This document shows positions 1-8,943 of a DNA stretch of 64,000 nt, one piece after another; the first letter of the stretch is position 1, and each line of letters starts with the position of its first letter. This stretch comes from Comamonas fluminis (GTDB lineage: Bacteria; Pseudomonadota; Gammaproteobacteria; Burkholderiales; Burkholderiaceae_C): NCBI RefSeq assembly GCF_019186805.1, contig NZ_CP066783.1, forward strand, positions 1,231,501 through 1,295,500. The letters run 5' to 3'. Below the pieces are notes generated by a model. That model had not been told where the DNA came from. It saw nothing but the letters and a program-made list of their open reading frames with translations, and ran no database searches. A program made the translations under genes and the position numbers.

Positions 1-1
1 G

Positions 2-436
2 GGCATGGCCCTGACTGGTCGCTACACCTTCCGTCGCAAGATCACGGTGCAGTTCCCCGAGGAAAAAACACCTCAGTCGCCACGCTTCCGTGGTCTGCAC
101 GCCCTGCGTCGTTATGAAAACGGCGAAGAGCGCTGCATTGCCTGCAAGCTGTGCGAAGCCGTGTGCCCTGCCATGGCCATCACCATCGAGTCCGATGTGC
201 GCGATGACGGTTCACGCCGTACCACGCGTTACGACATCGACCTGACCAAGTGCATCTTCTGCGGTTTCTGCGAAGAAAGCTGCCCGGTCGATTCGATCGT
301 TGAGACGCACATCTTCGAATACCACGGCGAAAAGCGCGGTGACCTCTACTTCACCAAGGACATGCTCCTGGCAGTGGGTGACCGTTATGAAGCCGAGATT
401 GCTGCCAACAAGGCGGCCGACGCCAAGTACCGCTGA
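2..436 (+). CDS. nuoI: NADH-quinone oxidoreductase subunit I (5' truncated)
   Basis: Peripheral-arm iron-sulfur subunit of respiratory complex I, carrying electrons towards the quinone site. The visible part has two 4Fe-4S ferredoxin motifs, [12 protein letters not shown] (about residues 44-54 from the first visible Met) and [12 protein letters not shown] (83-93). The frame is open to the window edge and a Gly codon precedes the first ATG at 5. Family members are usually about 160-170 residues with an extra N-terminal helix, so that ATG is probably internal and the true start lies upstream of the window. The gene heads a same-strand run of nuoI-J-K-L-M-N and ends 35 bases before nuoJ. No odd residues are seen. 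Confidence 0.97.
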   Translation, partial: GMALTGRYTFRRKITVQFPEEKTPQSPRFRGLHALRRYENGEERCIACKLCEAVCPAMAITIESDVRDDGSRRTTRYDIDLTKCIFCGFCEESCPVDSIVETHIFEYHGEKRGDLYFTKDMLLAVGDRYEAEIAANKAADAKYR

Positions 437-471
437 AGCGGCTCCTTGATCACTTAAAAAAGATTCGATCC

Positions 472-1146
472 ATGGACGCCAAAACTGGTTTTTTCTATCT
501 GTTCTCGGCTGTGCTGCTGTTCGCAGCCTTCCGAGTTGTCACGGCTCGCAACCCTGTGCACGCCGTGCTCAATCTGATTCTGGCCTTCTCGCAGGCAGCG
601 GCCATCTGGCTGCTGCTGAAGGCTGAATTCCTGGGCATTGCCCTGGTGCTGGTCTATCTGGGCGCTGTGATGGTGCTGTTCCTGTTCGTGGTGATGATGC
701 TCGATATCCGTATCGATGATGTACGCCGCGGCTTCTGGAAGCACTTTCCGTTTGCAGCCCTGATCGGTGTGCTGATTGCCTTTGAAATGGGTATGGTGCT
801 GATGGGCGGTTTCGGCGACGTTGAAGACGTCAAGGCCGCAGGCTCCACCATCGTCAATGCTGCAGGTCAGACTGTTCCTTACTCGAACACTCAGGCGCTG
901 GGCAAGCTGCTGTACACGCAGTACCTGTACCCTGTGGAAATTGCAGCCGTGATTCTGCTGGTGGCCATGATTGCCGCGATTGCCCTGACGCTGCGCAAGC
1001 GCAAGGACAGCAAGGCCATGAACCCTGCCGATCAAATTCGTGTGCGCGCTTCTGACCGTATCAAGCTGGTCAAGGTGGAGACAACCAAGCCTGCACAAAA
1101 ACCTGACGCCGAAGTCACGGCGCCTGCAGTGGAGACAAAAGCATGA
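472..1146 (+). CDS. nuoJ: NADH-quinone oxidoreductase subunit J
   Basis: Integral membrane subunit of complex I, 224 residues, with about five hydrophobic segments. The family hallmark is visible in the segment reading [17 protein letters not shown], around residues 65-80. The C-terminal tail (about residues 185-224) is hydrophilic and rich in Lys, Ala and Thr, as often seen in betaproteobacterial NuoJ. The stop codon overlaps the nuoK start by four bases (ATGA), which suggests translational coupling. The ribosome binding site is weak, an A-rich stretch before the ATG at 472. Confidence 0.96.
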   Translation: MDAKTGFFYLFSAVLLFAAFRVVTARNPVHAVLNLILAFSQAAAIWLLLKAEFLGIALVLVYLGAVMVLFLFVVMMLDIRIDDVRRGFWKHFPFAALIGVLIAFEMGMVLMGGFGDVEDVKAAGSTIVNAAGQTVPYSNTQALGKLLYTQYLYPVEIAAVILLVAMIAAIALTLRKRKDSKAMNPADQIRVRASDRIKLVKVETTKPAQKPDAEVTAPAVETKA

Positions 1147-1451
1147 CACTGACTTTGGGCCACTTCCTGACGCTGGGTGCCATGCTGTTTGCACTCTCCG
1201 TGGTTGGCATCTTTCTGAACCGCAAGAACCTGATCGTCTTGCTCATGGCCATCGAGCTGATGCTCTTGGCCGTGAACATGAACTTTGTCGCGTTTTCCAG
1301 CTATCTGGGCGACATGCACGGCCAGGTGTTCGTGTTTTTCATCCTGACAGTGGCGGCTGCTGAGTCGGCCATCGGTCTGGCGATCTTGGTGCTGCTGTTC
1401 CGTAACAAGACAAGCATCGATGCGGAAGATCTCAACACCCTCAAGGGTTGA
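1143..1451 (+). CDS. nuoK: NADH-quinone oxidoreductase subunit K
   Basis: Small antiporter-like membrane subunit of complex I, 102 residues, the usual length, with three predicted membrane helices. The two conserved membrane glutamates needed for proton transfer in this family are present, at about residue 38 (AIELM) and residue 74 (AAAESAIG). It overlaps nuoJ by four bases and is followed by nuoL after 30 bases. Confidence 0.97.
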   Translation: MTLTLGHFLTLGAMLFALSVVGIFLNRKNLIVLLMAIELMLLAVNMNFVAFSSYLGDMHGQVFVFFILTVAAAESAIGLAILVLLFRNKTSIDAEDLNTLKG

Positions 1452-1481
1452 GTCCGCCGTAACTTGCAAGGTTCTCAAGAA

Positions 1482-3518
1482 ATGAGTCAAACCCTTTCTG
1501 CATCCATGCTGCTTGCGGTGCCACTGGCCCCGCTGGTCGGCTCCGCACTTGCGGGTATCTGGGGCACGGCCTTTGGTGGCAACAAGATTGGTCGCACCGG
1601 CAGCAGCTCCCTGACGATTCTGGGCGTGCTCGTAGCCTTCGTTCTGTCGGCTCTCACGTTCCAGGCTGTCGTATTCGACGGCGCAAAGTTCAACGAAACC
1701 ATCTACACATGGATGGTTGTCGGTGGCCTGAAGATGGAAATCGGTTTCCTGATCGACTCCATTACAGCCATGATGATGTGTGTGGTGACCTTTGTGTCGC
1801 TGATGGTTCACATCTACACCATGGGTTATATGGAAGAAGATGACGGCTACAACCGTTTCTTCTCGTATATCTCGCTGTTCACCTTCTCCATGTTGATGCT
1901 TGTGATGAGCAACAACCTGCTGCAGCTGTTCTTCGGCTGGGAAGCTGTGGGCCTGGTGTCTTACCTGCTGATTGGTTTCTACTTCAAGAAACCCACGGCC
2001 ATTTTTGCCAACATGAAGGCCTTCCTGGTCAATCGTGTGGGTGACTTTGGCTTCATCCTGGGTATTGGCCTGATCGCTGCCTACACCGGCACGCTGAACT
2101 ACTCTGAAATCTTTGCCAAGTTGCCAGAGATTCAGAACACTCAGCTGCCCGGCACAGGCTGGATGCTGGTCACTGTCACTGCCATTTGCCTGTTCATCGG
2201 TGCAATGGGCAAGTCGGCCCAGTTCCCTCTGCATGCATGGCTGCCAGACTCCATGGAAGGCCCCACACCTATCTCCGCACTGATTCACGCGGCGACCATG
2301 GTGACGGCTGGTATCTTCATGGTGTCCCGCATGTCTCCTTTGTATGAGCTGTCGGACACTGCGCTGAACTTCATCCTGGTGATCGGCTCCATCACAGCCC
2401 TGTTCATGGGTATCCTGGGCATCATCCAGAACGACATCAAGCGCGTGATCGCGTACTCCACGCTGTCGCAGCTGGGTTACATGACCATTGCTCTGGGCGT
2501 GTCGGCTTACTCCGTGTCCGTGTTCCACCTGATGACGCACGCTTTCTTCAAGGCGCTGCTGTTCCTCGGAGCGGGTTCCGTCATCATGGGTATGCACCAC
2601 AACCAGGACATCCGCTGGATGGGCGGTGTGCGCAAGTACATGCCTATCACTTGGATCACCTTCCTGCTGGGTAATCTGGCGTTGATCGGTACACCGTTCT
2701 TCTCCGGCTTCTACTCCAAGGACGCCATCATTGAAGCGGTGCACGCTTCCAACCTGCCTGCTGCTGGCTTTGCCAACTTCGCAGTGCTGGCTGGCGTGTT
2801 CATCACTGCGTTCTACTCGTTCCGCCTGTACTTCATCGTGTTCCACGGTAAAGAGCGCTACGACCAGAACCCCGATGCCCACCATGACGACCACCACGCT
2901 CACGACGACCACGGCCATGGCCACGATGCCAAGCCCCATGAGTCGCCTCTGGTGGTGACTGGTCCTCTGATGCTGCTGGCCATTCCTTCCGTGGTGATCG
3001 GTGCGATTGCACTGATGCCCATGTTGTTTGGCGACTTCTTCAAGGGCGTGATCTACGTCGATGGTTCCAAGCACGGCGCTATGGCTGAACTGGCTGAACA
3101 GATTCACGGCTGGATCCCCATGGCACTGCACGGCTTTACGGCTGCGCCTTTCTGGCTGGCTCTGGCGGGTGTGGTGGTGTCCTATGTGTTCTACATGGTC
3201 AAGCCCGAGATTCCTGCTGCCATCATGGCTTTCTCCAAGAAGATTGGTCTGTACCAGGTTCTGGAAGGCAAGTACGGCGTGGACTGGGTGTATGAAAACA
3301 TCTTCGCTCGCGGTGCCCGTGCTTTCGGTACCTTCTTCTGGAAGGTCGGCGATCAGGCCATCATCGATGGCGCTGTGGTCAATGGCTCCTGGAAGCTGAT
3401 GGCCAAGCTCGGTCAGTGGATTCGCGGCCTGCAAACAGGCTATCTCTATCACTACGCGTTGGTCATGCTGCTGGGTATCGTTGCCCTCATGACGTACTTC
3501 GTGTGGCTCAACAAGTAG
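1482..3518 (+). CDS. nuoL: NADH-quinone oxidoreductase subunit L
   Basis: Largest antiporter-like proton-pumping subunit of complex I, 678 residues from the ATG at 1482. A TTG at 1464 in the same frame would add six residues, but the ATG gives the usual MSQTLSAS-type beginning. The conserved membrane Glu (FFGWEAVGLVSYLL) and Lys (GKSAQFPLHAWLPDSMEGPTP) motifs are present. At about residues 467-486 there is a loop with nine His in twenty residues between two helices (bases 2880-2941), a metal-binding-looking insert. The long C-terminal helix and last membrane segment are present. Confidence 0.97.
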   Translation: MSQTLSASMLLAVPLAPLVGSALAGIWGTAFGGNKIGRTGSSSLTILGVLVAFVLSALTFQAVVFDGAKFNETIYTWMVVGGLKMEIGFLIDSITAMMMCVVTFVSLMVHIYTMGYMEEDDGYNRFFSYISLFTFSMLMLVMSNNLLQLFFGWEAVGLVSYLLIGFYFKKPTAIFANMKAFLVNRVGDFGFILGIGLIAAYTGTLNYSEIFAKLPEIQNTQLPGTGWMLVTVTAICLFIGAMGKSAQFPLHAWLPDSMEGPTPISALIHAATMVTAGIFMVSRMSPLYELSDTALNFILVIGSITALFMGILGIIQNDIKRVIAYSTLSQLGYMTIALGVSAYSVSVFHLMTHAFFKALLFLGAGSVIMGMHHNQDIRWMGGVRKYMPITWITFLLGNLALIGTPFFSGFYSKDAIIEAVHASNLPAAGFANFAVLAGVFITAFYSFRLYFIVFHGKERYDQNPDAHHDDHHAHDDHGHGHDAKPHESPLVVTGPLMLLAIPSVVIGAIALMPMLFGDFFKGVIYVDGSKHGAMAELAEQIHGWIPMALHGFTAAPFWLALAGVVVSYVFYMVKPEIPAAIMAFSKKIGLYQVLEGKYGVDWVYENIFARGARAFGTFFWKVGDQAIIDGAVVNGSWKLMAKLGQWIRGLQTGYLYHYALVMLLGIVALMTYFVWLNK

Positions 3519-3534
3519 TAGGGGAAGAACAAAA

Positions 3535-5010
3535 ATGGGTTTGTTGAGTCTTTCTATCTGGGTGCCGATTGCGTTCGGTGCCCTCCTGCTGGTCTTCAGC
3601 AAAGAAGGGCAAGCCAATGCAGTGCGCTGGCTGGCCCTGATTGGTGCGCTGATCGGCCTGGCGGTGACCATTCCTCTGGTCACCGGCTTTGACACCACGA
3701 CTGCCAACATGCAGTTTGTGGAGAACATGCTCTGGATCGAGCGCTTCAACATCCACTACCACCTCGGTGTGGATGGCATCTCCATGTGGTTTGTGCCTCT
3801 GACAGCCTTTATCACGGTCATCGTGGTGATCGCATCGTGGGCCAACATCACCGAGCGCGTGAACCAGTACATGGGCGCCTTCCTGATCCTCTCGGGTCTA
3901 ATGATTGGCGTGTTCTCTGCACTGGACGGCATGCTGTTCTACGTGTTCTTCGAAGCCACGCTGATTCCGATGTATTTGATCATCGGTATCTGGGGCGGCC
4001 CGAACCGTATTTACGCAGCCTTCAAGTTCTTCCTGTACACCCTGATGGGCTCACTGCTCACGCTGGTTGCCCTGATCTATCTGTACACCCAGTCGGGTGG
4101 CAGCTTCGAGATCCTGGACTGGCACAAGCTGCCCCTGTCCGGCACCGCACAGACACTGATCTTCTTTGCTTTCTTCGCGGCTTTTGCCGTGAAGGTCCCA
4201 ATGTTCCCCGTGCACACCTGGCTGCCAGACGTTCACGTGGAAGCGCCTACCGGTGGTTCCGCCGTGCTGGCTGCCATCATGCTGAAGCTGGGTGCTTACG
4301 GTTTCCTGCGCTTCTCGCTGCCTATCGCTCCTGATGCAGCCCATGAGTGGTCCGGCCTGATGATCACCCTGTCCCTGATCGCTGTGATCTACGTGGGCGT
4401 GGTGGCTCTGGTTCAGCGCGACATGAAAAAACTGGTGGCTTACTCGTCCGTGGCTCACATGGGCTTTGTGACTCTGGGCTTCTTCATGTTCAACAACCTG
4501 GGCATCTCCGGTGGCCTGGTTCAGATGATTGCCCACGGCTTTGTGTCCGGCGCCATGTTCCTGTGCATTGGCGTGCTGTACGACCGCGTTCACTCGCGTG
4601 AAATCGCAGCTTACGGCGGTGTGGTCAACACCATGCCCAAGTTTGCGGCCTTTGCTCTGTTGTTTGCCATGGCTAACTGCGGTCTGCCTGCAACGGCTGG
4701 CTTCGTGGGTGAGTGGATGGTGATCCTGGGTGCTGTGCAGTACAACTTCTGGATCGGTGTGGGCGCTGCTACGGCTCTGATCTTTGGTGCCGCCTACACG
4801 CTGTGGATGTACAAGCGCGTTTACCTGGGCCCTGTGGGCAATGACCACGTGGCCGAGCTCAAGGACATCAACTGCCGTGAGTTCCTGGTGCTGGGCGTGC
4901 TGGCAGTGGCCGTGATGGTCATGGGCCTGTATCCCAAGCCCTTCACAGATGTGATGGACGTGTCTGTGGCTGAGCTCATCAAGCATGTGGCTGTGAGCAA
5001 GCTCAACTGA
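3535..5010 (+). CDS. nuoM: NADH-quinone oxidoreductase subunit M
   Basis: Second antiporter-like proton-pumping subunit of complex I, 491 residues, about fourteen membrane helices. The functional Glu in FFEATLIPMYLIIGIWG and the Lys/Pro signature FAVKVPMFPVHTWLPDVHVEAPT are intact. The start at 3535 follows a good ribosome binding site (AGGGGAAG). It lies 16 bases after nuoL and 24 bases before nuoN in the same operon. Confidence 0.97.
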   Translation: MGLLSLSIWVPIAFGALLLVFSKEGQANAVRWLALIGALIGLAVTIPLVTGFDTTTANMQFVENMLWIERFNIHYHLGVDGISMWFVPLTAFITVIVVIASWANITERVNQYMGAFLILSGLMIGVFSALDGMLFYVFFEATLIPMYLIIGIWGGPNRIYAAFKFFLYTLMGSLLTLVALIYLYTQSGGSFEILDWHKLPLSGTAQTLIFFAFFAAFAVKVPMFPVHTWLPDVHVEAPTGGSAVLAAIMLKLGAYGFLRFSLPIAPDAAHEWSGLMITLSLIAVIYVGVVALVQRDMKKLVAYSSVAHMGFVTLGFFMFNNLGISGGLVQMIAHGFVSGAMFLCIGVLYDRVHSREIAAYGGVVNTMPKFAAFALLFAMANCGLPATAGFVGEWMVILGAVQYNFWIGVGAATALIFGAAYTLWMYKRVYLGPVGNDHVAELKDINCREFLVLGVLAVAVMVMGLYPKPFTDVMDVSVAELIKHVAVSKLN

Positions 5011-5034
5011 CCCGACTGAAACGAGAGACACGAG

Positions 5035-6528
5035 ATGATTGACAACATCAGCTGGCTGGCGATCTACCCGGAGATCACTCTCCTGGTCATGGCCTGCGTC
5101 ATTGCCTTGGTGGACCTGGGCGTTTCAAGCGCCCGTCGCACCGGCACCTATGTTCTGACCATGCTCACCCTGCTTGTCGTAGCGGTGATGCAAGGCATGT
5201 ATGCCGCGAGCGGCAACACTTTCTACGGCTGGGGCAACATGGTTGTCTCGGACGCCATGGGCAACTGGCTCAAGTGCTTTGCCACGATCGCCATGATGAT
5301 CACCATGGTCTATGGCCGCCCTTACGCGGCTGAGCGTGACATGCTGCGCGGCGGTGAGTTCTTCACGCTGTCCATGCTGTCTCTGCTGGGCATGTTCATC
5401 ATGATCAGCGGCAACAACTTCCTGGTCCTGTATCTGGGTCTGGAACTGCTGACCCTGTCCAGCTACGCGCTGGTGGCGCTGCGTCGTGACCATACCGCTT
5501 CGGTGGAAGCGGCCATGAAGTACTTTGTGCTGGGCGCCATGGCTTCCGGTTTCCTGCTGTACGGCATGTCCATGCTGTATGGCGCAACCGGCTCGCTCGA
5601 TATCGGCCAAGTCTTCAAGGCAATCTACTCTGGTGAAATCAAGCACCAGGTGCTGGTCTTCGGTCTGGTCTTTGTGGTTGCAGGTCTGGCCTTCAAGCTG
5701 GGCGTGGTGCCTTTCCATATGTGGGTGCCTGACGTTTACCAGGGTGCTCCTACTGCGATTACCGCCCTGATCGGTGGCGCGCCCAAGCTGGCTGCGTTTG
5801 CCATGACCATCCGCCTGCTGGTGGACGGCCTGCTGCCCCTGGCAGTGGACTGGCAGCAGATGCTGATGGTGCTGGCCGTGTGCTCGCTGCTGGTGGGTAA
5901 CCTTGCCGGTTTGCAGCAAACCAGCCTCAAGCGTATGCTGGCTTACTCGACCATTTCCCAGATGGGCTTTGTGCTGCTGGGTTTGATGTCGGGCGTGGTC
6001 GATGGCAAGGTTGATCCTGCTACTGTCGAGAACGCTTACAGCTCCGCCATGTTCTACATCATCACCTATGTGCTGACTGCTCTGGCAGCCTTCGGTGTGA
6101 TTCTGCTGCTGGCCCGCGAAGGCTTTGAAAGCGAAGAGATTGCTGACCTGGCAGGTCTCAACCAGCGTAGCCCGCTGTACGCTGGCGTGATGGCTATCTG
6201 CCTGTTCTCCATGGCCGGTATTCCTCCGCTGGTGGGTTTCTACGCCAAGCTGTCCGTGCTGCAGGCACTGATTGCTTCGGGCAGCAGCCTGTACATCGGT
6301 CTGGCTGTGTTCGCGGTCATCATGTCGCTGATCGGCGCCTTCTATTACCTGCGCGTGGTCAAGGTCATGTACTTTGATGCTCCAATCACAGCTACCAGCG
6401 TTTCCGCTCCTCTGGATGTGCGCGTTGTGCTGACCATCAATGGTGCGCTGGTTCTGCTGCTGGGTATCCTGCCCGGCGGACTGATGGCCTTGTGCGCCGA
6501 CGCTGTTGTCCGCGCCCTGGCTTCCTGA
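5035..6528 (+). CDS. nuoN: NADH-quinone oxidoreductase subunit N
   Basis: Third antiporter-like proton-pumping subunit of complex I, 497 residues. It shows the family motifs [13 protein letters not shown] (membrane Glu) and [21 protein letters not shown] (Lys in a broken helix). It closes the nuo operon; two short conserved genes follow on the same strand and may be cotranscribed, since no terminator is seen before position 7462. Confidence 0.97.
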   Translation: MIDNISWLAIYPEITLLVMACVIALVDLGVSSARRTGTYVLTMLTLLVVAVMQGMYAASGNTFYGWGNMVVSDAMGNWLKCFATIAMMITMVYGRPYAAERDMLRGGEFFTLSMLSLLGMFIMISGNNFLVLYLGLELLTLSSYALVALRRDHTASVEAAMKYFVLGAMASGFLLYGMSMLYGATGSLDIGQVFKAIYSGEIKHQVLVFGLVFVVAGLAFKLGVVPFHMWVPDVYQGAPTAITALIGGAPKLAAFAMTIRLLVDGLLPLAVDWQQMLMVLAVCSLLVGNLAGLQQTSLKRMLAYSTISQMGFVLLGLMSGVVDGKVDPATVENAYSSAMFYIITYVLTALAAFGVILLLAREGFESEEIADLAGLNQRSPLYAGVMAICLFSMAGIPPLVGFYAKLSVLQALIASGSSLYIGLAVFAVIMSLIGAFYYLRVVKVMYFDAPITATSVSAPLDVRVVLTINGALVLLLGILPGGLMALCADAVVRALAS

Positions 6529-6584
6529 TAAGACGAACGTAATGAGGGCTTGATGCCCTCATTACTTTTTCTAGGATTGGTTCA

Positions 6585-6890
6585 GTGTCTAGTACCGCCT
6601 CCATCTGGCTCATCATCTTGGCTGCCCTTGTGGCAGCCAATTTGCCTTTTATCAACCAGCGACTGGCCATCGTCGGCCCCGTCATGGCTGGCCGCAAGCC
6701 CCTGTGGGTGCGCCTGCTTGAAATGCTGGCGCTCTACCTGCTGGTGGGCGCTCTGGGCATGGTGCTGGAGCACCGTGCTGGTCAGAATGCTCCGCAGGGC
6801 TGGGAGTTCTATGCCGTTACCGGCGCGCTGTTTCTGACGCTGGCGTTCCCCGGCTTTGTGTACCGCTACCTGGTTCACCGCAAGGGCTGA
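6585..6890 (+). CDS. DUF2818 family small membrane protein
   Basis: Protein of 101 residues with three hydrophobic segments (about residues 5-22, 42-62 and 75-95), most likely an inner-membrane protein. It matches the DUF2818 family, which I recall lying directly after nuoN in Burkholderiales, suggesting but not proving a link to complex I assembly or stability. The start is a GTG at 6585 preceded by AGGA nine bases upstream; there is no better ATG in frame. Function is unknown. Confidence 0.85.
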   Translation: MSSTASIWLIILAALVAANLPFINQRLAIVGPVMAGRKPLWVRLLEMLALYLLVGALGMVLEHRAGQNAPQGWEFYAVTGALFLTLAFPGFVYRYLVHRKG

Positions 6891-6898
6891 AACATCCC

Positions 6899-7432
6899 AT
6901 GAAAGTGCTTGATCTTCACTGCCCTGCAGGCCATGTCTTTGAAGGCTGGTTTGCATCGGAAGATGATTTTCAGAATCAGTTGCAGCGCAAACTGGTGCAA
7001 TGCCCCATGTGCGGTGACAGTGATGTGACCAAGCGCCTGAGCGCCCCCAGAATCAACCTGGGTGCGCAGCCACCTAAAGCAGCGGCTGCCGCGCAGAACA
7101 CTCCATCTGCCGCGCCTGCACAGCCTGCCTCGGCTCCTGTGCCCGCTGCAGCCCAGATGCCAGAGATCAGCGCAGAGGCGCGTGAGCAGTTGCACGCCAT
7201 GCAAAGTGCCTGGGTGCAGTGGTCGCGCAAAGTGGCAGAAAACACCGAAGACGTGGGCAAGCACTTTGCGGAAGAAGCCCGCCGCATGCATTACGGCGAA
7301 ACCGAGGACCGTGCCATTCGCGGCCAGACCAGCACGAAAGAGGCGCTGGAGTTGCTGGAAGAGGGCATTGGCGTTGTGCCATTGGCTTTGCCAGAAAGCG
7401 CTGGCAACGAAGGTGGCGGCAGCCTGCAGTAA
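6899..7432 (+). CDS. DUF1178 family zinc-ribbon-like protein
   Basis: Cytoplasmic protein of 177 residues. The N-terminus has a Cys/His pair (CPAGHVFEGWF) and then CPMCGDSDVTKRLSAP, a probable zinc ribbon. A linker rich in Ala, Pro and Gln spans about residues 58-95, and a helical C-terminal half includes RQ/ARRMHYGETEDRAIRGQ-like residues typical of DUF1178. It starts eight bases after the DUF2818 gene, so it is probably translated from the same message. Function is unknown; neither a signal peptide nor membrane segments are seen. Confidence 0.88.
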   Translation: MKVLDLHCPAGHVFEGWFASEDDFQNQLQRKLVQCPMCGDSDVTKRLSAPRINLGAQPPKAAAAAQNTPSAAPAQPASAPVPAAAQMPEISAEAREQLHAMQSAWVQWSRKVAENTEDVGKHFAEEARRMHYGETEDRAIRGQTSTKEALELLEEGIGVVPLALPESAGNEGGGSLQ

Positions 7433-7461
7433 GCCGCTTTCCTGCATCATTCATTGCATCA

Positions 7462-7492
7462 AGCCAGCAGTTCCATGAGCTGCTGGCTTTTT
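7462..7492 (+). terminator. Rho-independent terminator after the nuo-DUF1178 run
   Basis: A perfect nine-base stem (AGCCAGCAG pairing with CTGCTGGCT) with a nine-base loop is followed directly by five T residues. It lies 30 bases after the DUF1178 stop codon. Confidence 0.85.
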
Positions 7493-7502
7493 GGTTGCTG
7501 TA

Positions 7503-7610
7503 GTTTTGATAGCGCCTGTCGCAGAACAAACAAAGAGCTGAGGATGATTGACTATCAAATCTGATAGCTAGATAGCGCTGGCTGCTGTGAAATGCATAGC
7601 TATCTTTGTC
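7503..7610. repeat. Dispersed TTGATAGC-type repeat, cluster of partial copies
   Basis: The interval contains TTTTGATAGCGCC near 7504, an inverted ACTATCAAAT near 7551 and TGATAGCTAGATAGCGCTG near 7562-7581. These are variants of a short element found at about ten other places in the window. Confidence 0.55.
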
Positions 7611-7756
7611 GCTTTCTGGATTTTGGACGACAAACAGCAAGCATATTTAGAGTGCAGCAGCTAGTAACTTAGCGACGCCAAAGGTTATTGCCTTGCTACG
7701 GGTTTTCGACAGGGAGAGCTTTCCTGAGTCGCGCCGCTCATATCCGGATATCTATT

Positions 7757-7787
7757 CATTTTGATAGCGCTTAGCGCCTATCAGCTG
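7757..7787. repeat. Dispersed TTGATAGC-type repeat
   Basis: Reads CATTTTGATAGCGCTTAGCG and continues as a near inverted copy (CGCCTATCAG), matching the half-element seen elsewhere in the window. Confidence 0.6.
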
Positions 7788-8065
7788 TGCGGTAGAGCCG
7801 TGTTTGCCTTGTGTCGTGCAGCTGATATGCAAGATCAACTCATTGGTGTCTTTGATTTTTAATGTGAGTGCATGCTCCTTCTGTGGTGGCCTTTACTGCT
7901 GGAATCCTAGGGAAAAGCATAGGCAGGACGAAGCGTGCTGCCTAGGAGTTTCCCGCTGCGGCTTGCGTGCCCGGAGGACCAAGATGCCTGACCTAGGGGA
8001 GAGCGAGTTCAAGACCGCTCTGTCATTTGACTTGTTGTCTCGCACTCAGGACTGGCATAGCGCGC

Positions 8066-8833
8066 ATGAGCGACCTTATTCTCGAAACCAGACAGCTCAC
8101 CAAAGAGTTCAAGGGATTCACCGCCGTCAGCAAGGTGGATCTGGCGGTGCAGCGTGGCTCCATCCATGCGCTGATCGGCCCCAATGGTGCAGGCAAGACG
8201 ACTTGCTTCAACCTGCTGACCAAATTTCTGGAGCCCAGCTCGGGAACCATCCGTTTCAACGGTGTGGACATCACGCGTGAGCCGCCAGCGCAGATTGCCC
8301 GGCGTGGTGTGATCCGCTCGTTTCAGATCTCGGCAGTGTTTCCGCACTGCACCTTGCTGGAGAACGTGCGCATTGGTCTGCAGCGTCAGCTGGGCACGGC
8401 GTTTCATTTCTGGACCAGCGAAAAGTCTCTGGACAAACTCAATGACCGCGCCATGGAGCTGCTGACCGAAGTGGGTCTGCAGGACATGGCCGATGAAATC
8501 ACCATCAACCTGCCCTATGGCCGCAAGCGTGCGCTGGAGATTGCCACCACGCTGGCCATGGAGCCTGAGTTGATGCTGCTGGACGAGCCCACCCAGGGCA
8601 TGGGCCATGAAGACGTGGACCGTGTGACGCAGCTCATCAAAAAGGTCTCGGCGGGCCGCACGATTTTGATGGTGGAGCACAACATGAAGGTGGTCTCCAC
8701 CATTGCCGACCGCATCACTGTGCTGCAGCGCGGAGCGGTGCTGGCCGAAGGCCGCTATGAAGAGGTTTCGCGCAACCCGCAGGTGATGGAAGCGTATATG
8801 GGGACTACGGATGGGCAACTGAATGGTCATTGA
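8066..8833 (+). CDS. Branched-chain-type ABC importer, ATP-binding protein (LivG family)
   Basis: Cytoplasmic ATPase of a high-affinity uptake system, 255 residues from the ATG at 8066 (MSDLILETRQLTKEFKGF). A start at 8027 would add 13 unrelated residues. Walker A is GPNGAGKTT, Walker B is LMLLDEPTQGM, and the signature region is LPYGRKRALEIA, the variant typical of LivG proteins. The switch His is in MVEHNMK. It opens a five-gene set of LivG, LivF, binding protein, LivH and LivM. The substrate cannot be read from this subunit. Confidence 0.9.
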   Translation: MSDLILETRQLTKEFKGFTAVSKVDLAVQRGSIHALIGPNGAGKTTCFNLLTKFLEPSSGTIRFNGVDITREPPAQIARRGVIRSFQISAVFPHCTLLENVRIGLQRQLGTAFHFWTSEKSLDKLNDRAMELLTEVGLQDMADEITINLPYGRKRALEIATTLAMEPELMLLDEPTQGMGHEDVDRVTQLIKKVSAGRTILMVEHNMKVVSTIADRITVLQRGAVLAEGRYEEVSRNPQVMEAYMGTTDGQLNGH

Positions 8834-8834
8834 T

Positions 8835-8908
8835 CCCCCCTGTGCCGCCTCGCGGCTTCCCCCAGGGGGACGGCAGCCTCGCCGCAGGGCGGCCTTTGCT
8901 CGCTGCCC
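8835..8908. repeat. GC-rich REP-like palindromic element
   Basis: Starts right after the LivG-type gene stop. It contains nested palindromes (GCCGC-CTC-GCGGC near 8844 and TCCCCC-AGGGGGA near 8858) and aligns along most of its length with the inverse of 60041-60127. Such elements sit between genes in Comamonadaceae genomes, here inside the importer operon. Confidence 0.7.
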
Positions 8909-8943
8909 CTGACTTTTGCGCATGCTTGATTTGAGTGATGTGA

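Larger units (their letters stand above)
7493..8065. other. Non-coding interval upstream of the ABC importer
   Basis: About 570 bases without a credible gene. It holds two clusters of the dispersed TTGATAGC-type repeat (7503-7610 and 7757-7787). It also holds a compound hairpin at 7910-7954, with arms GGGAAA and TAGGCAG (7910-7926) pairing with CTGCCTA and TTTCCC (7938-7954). An open frame crossing this region into the ATPase gene in another frame has no family resemblance. The promoter of the importer operon is probably here, but I cannot place it. Confidence 0.6.

Noticed and set aside
1032..3752. Very long open frame (over 900 codons) on the strand opposite nuoK and nuoL
   Set aside because: It lies antisense to intact complex I genes and its translation has no family resemblance and is His/Gln/Arg-rich, as expected for an opposite-strand shadow in GC-rich DNA.
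7804..8280. Open frame running from the intergenic region into the LivG-type gene in another frame
   Set aside because: The second half overlaps the ATPase coding region and the first half has no similarity or ribosome binding site.
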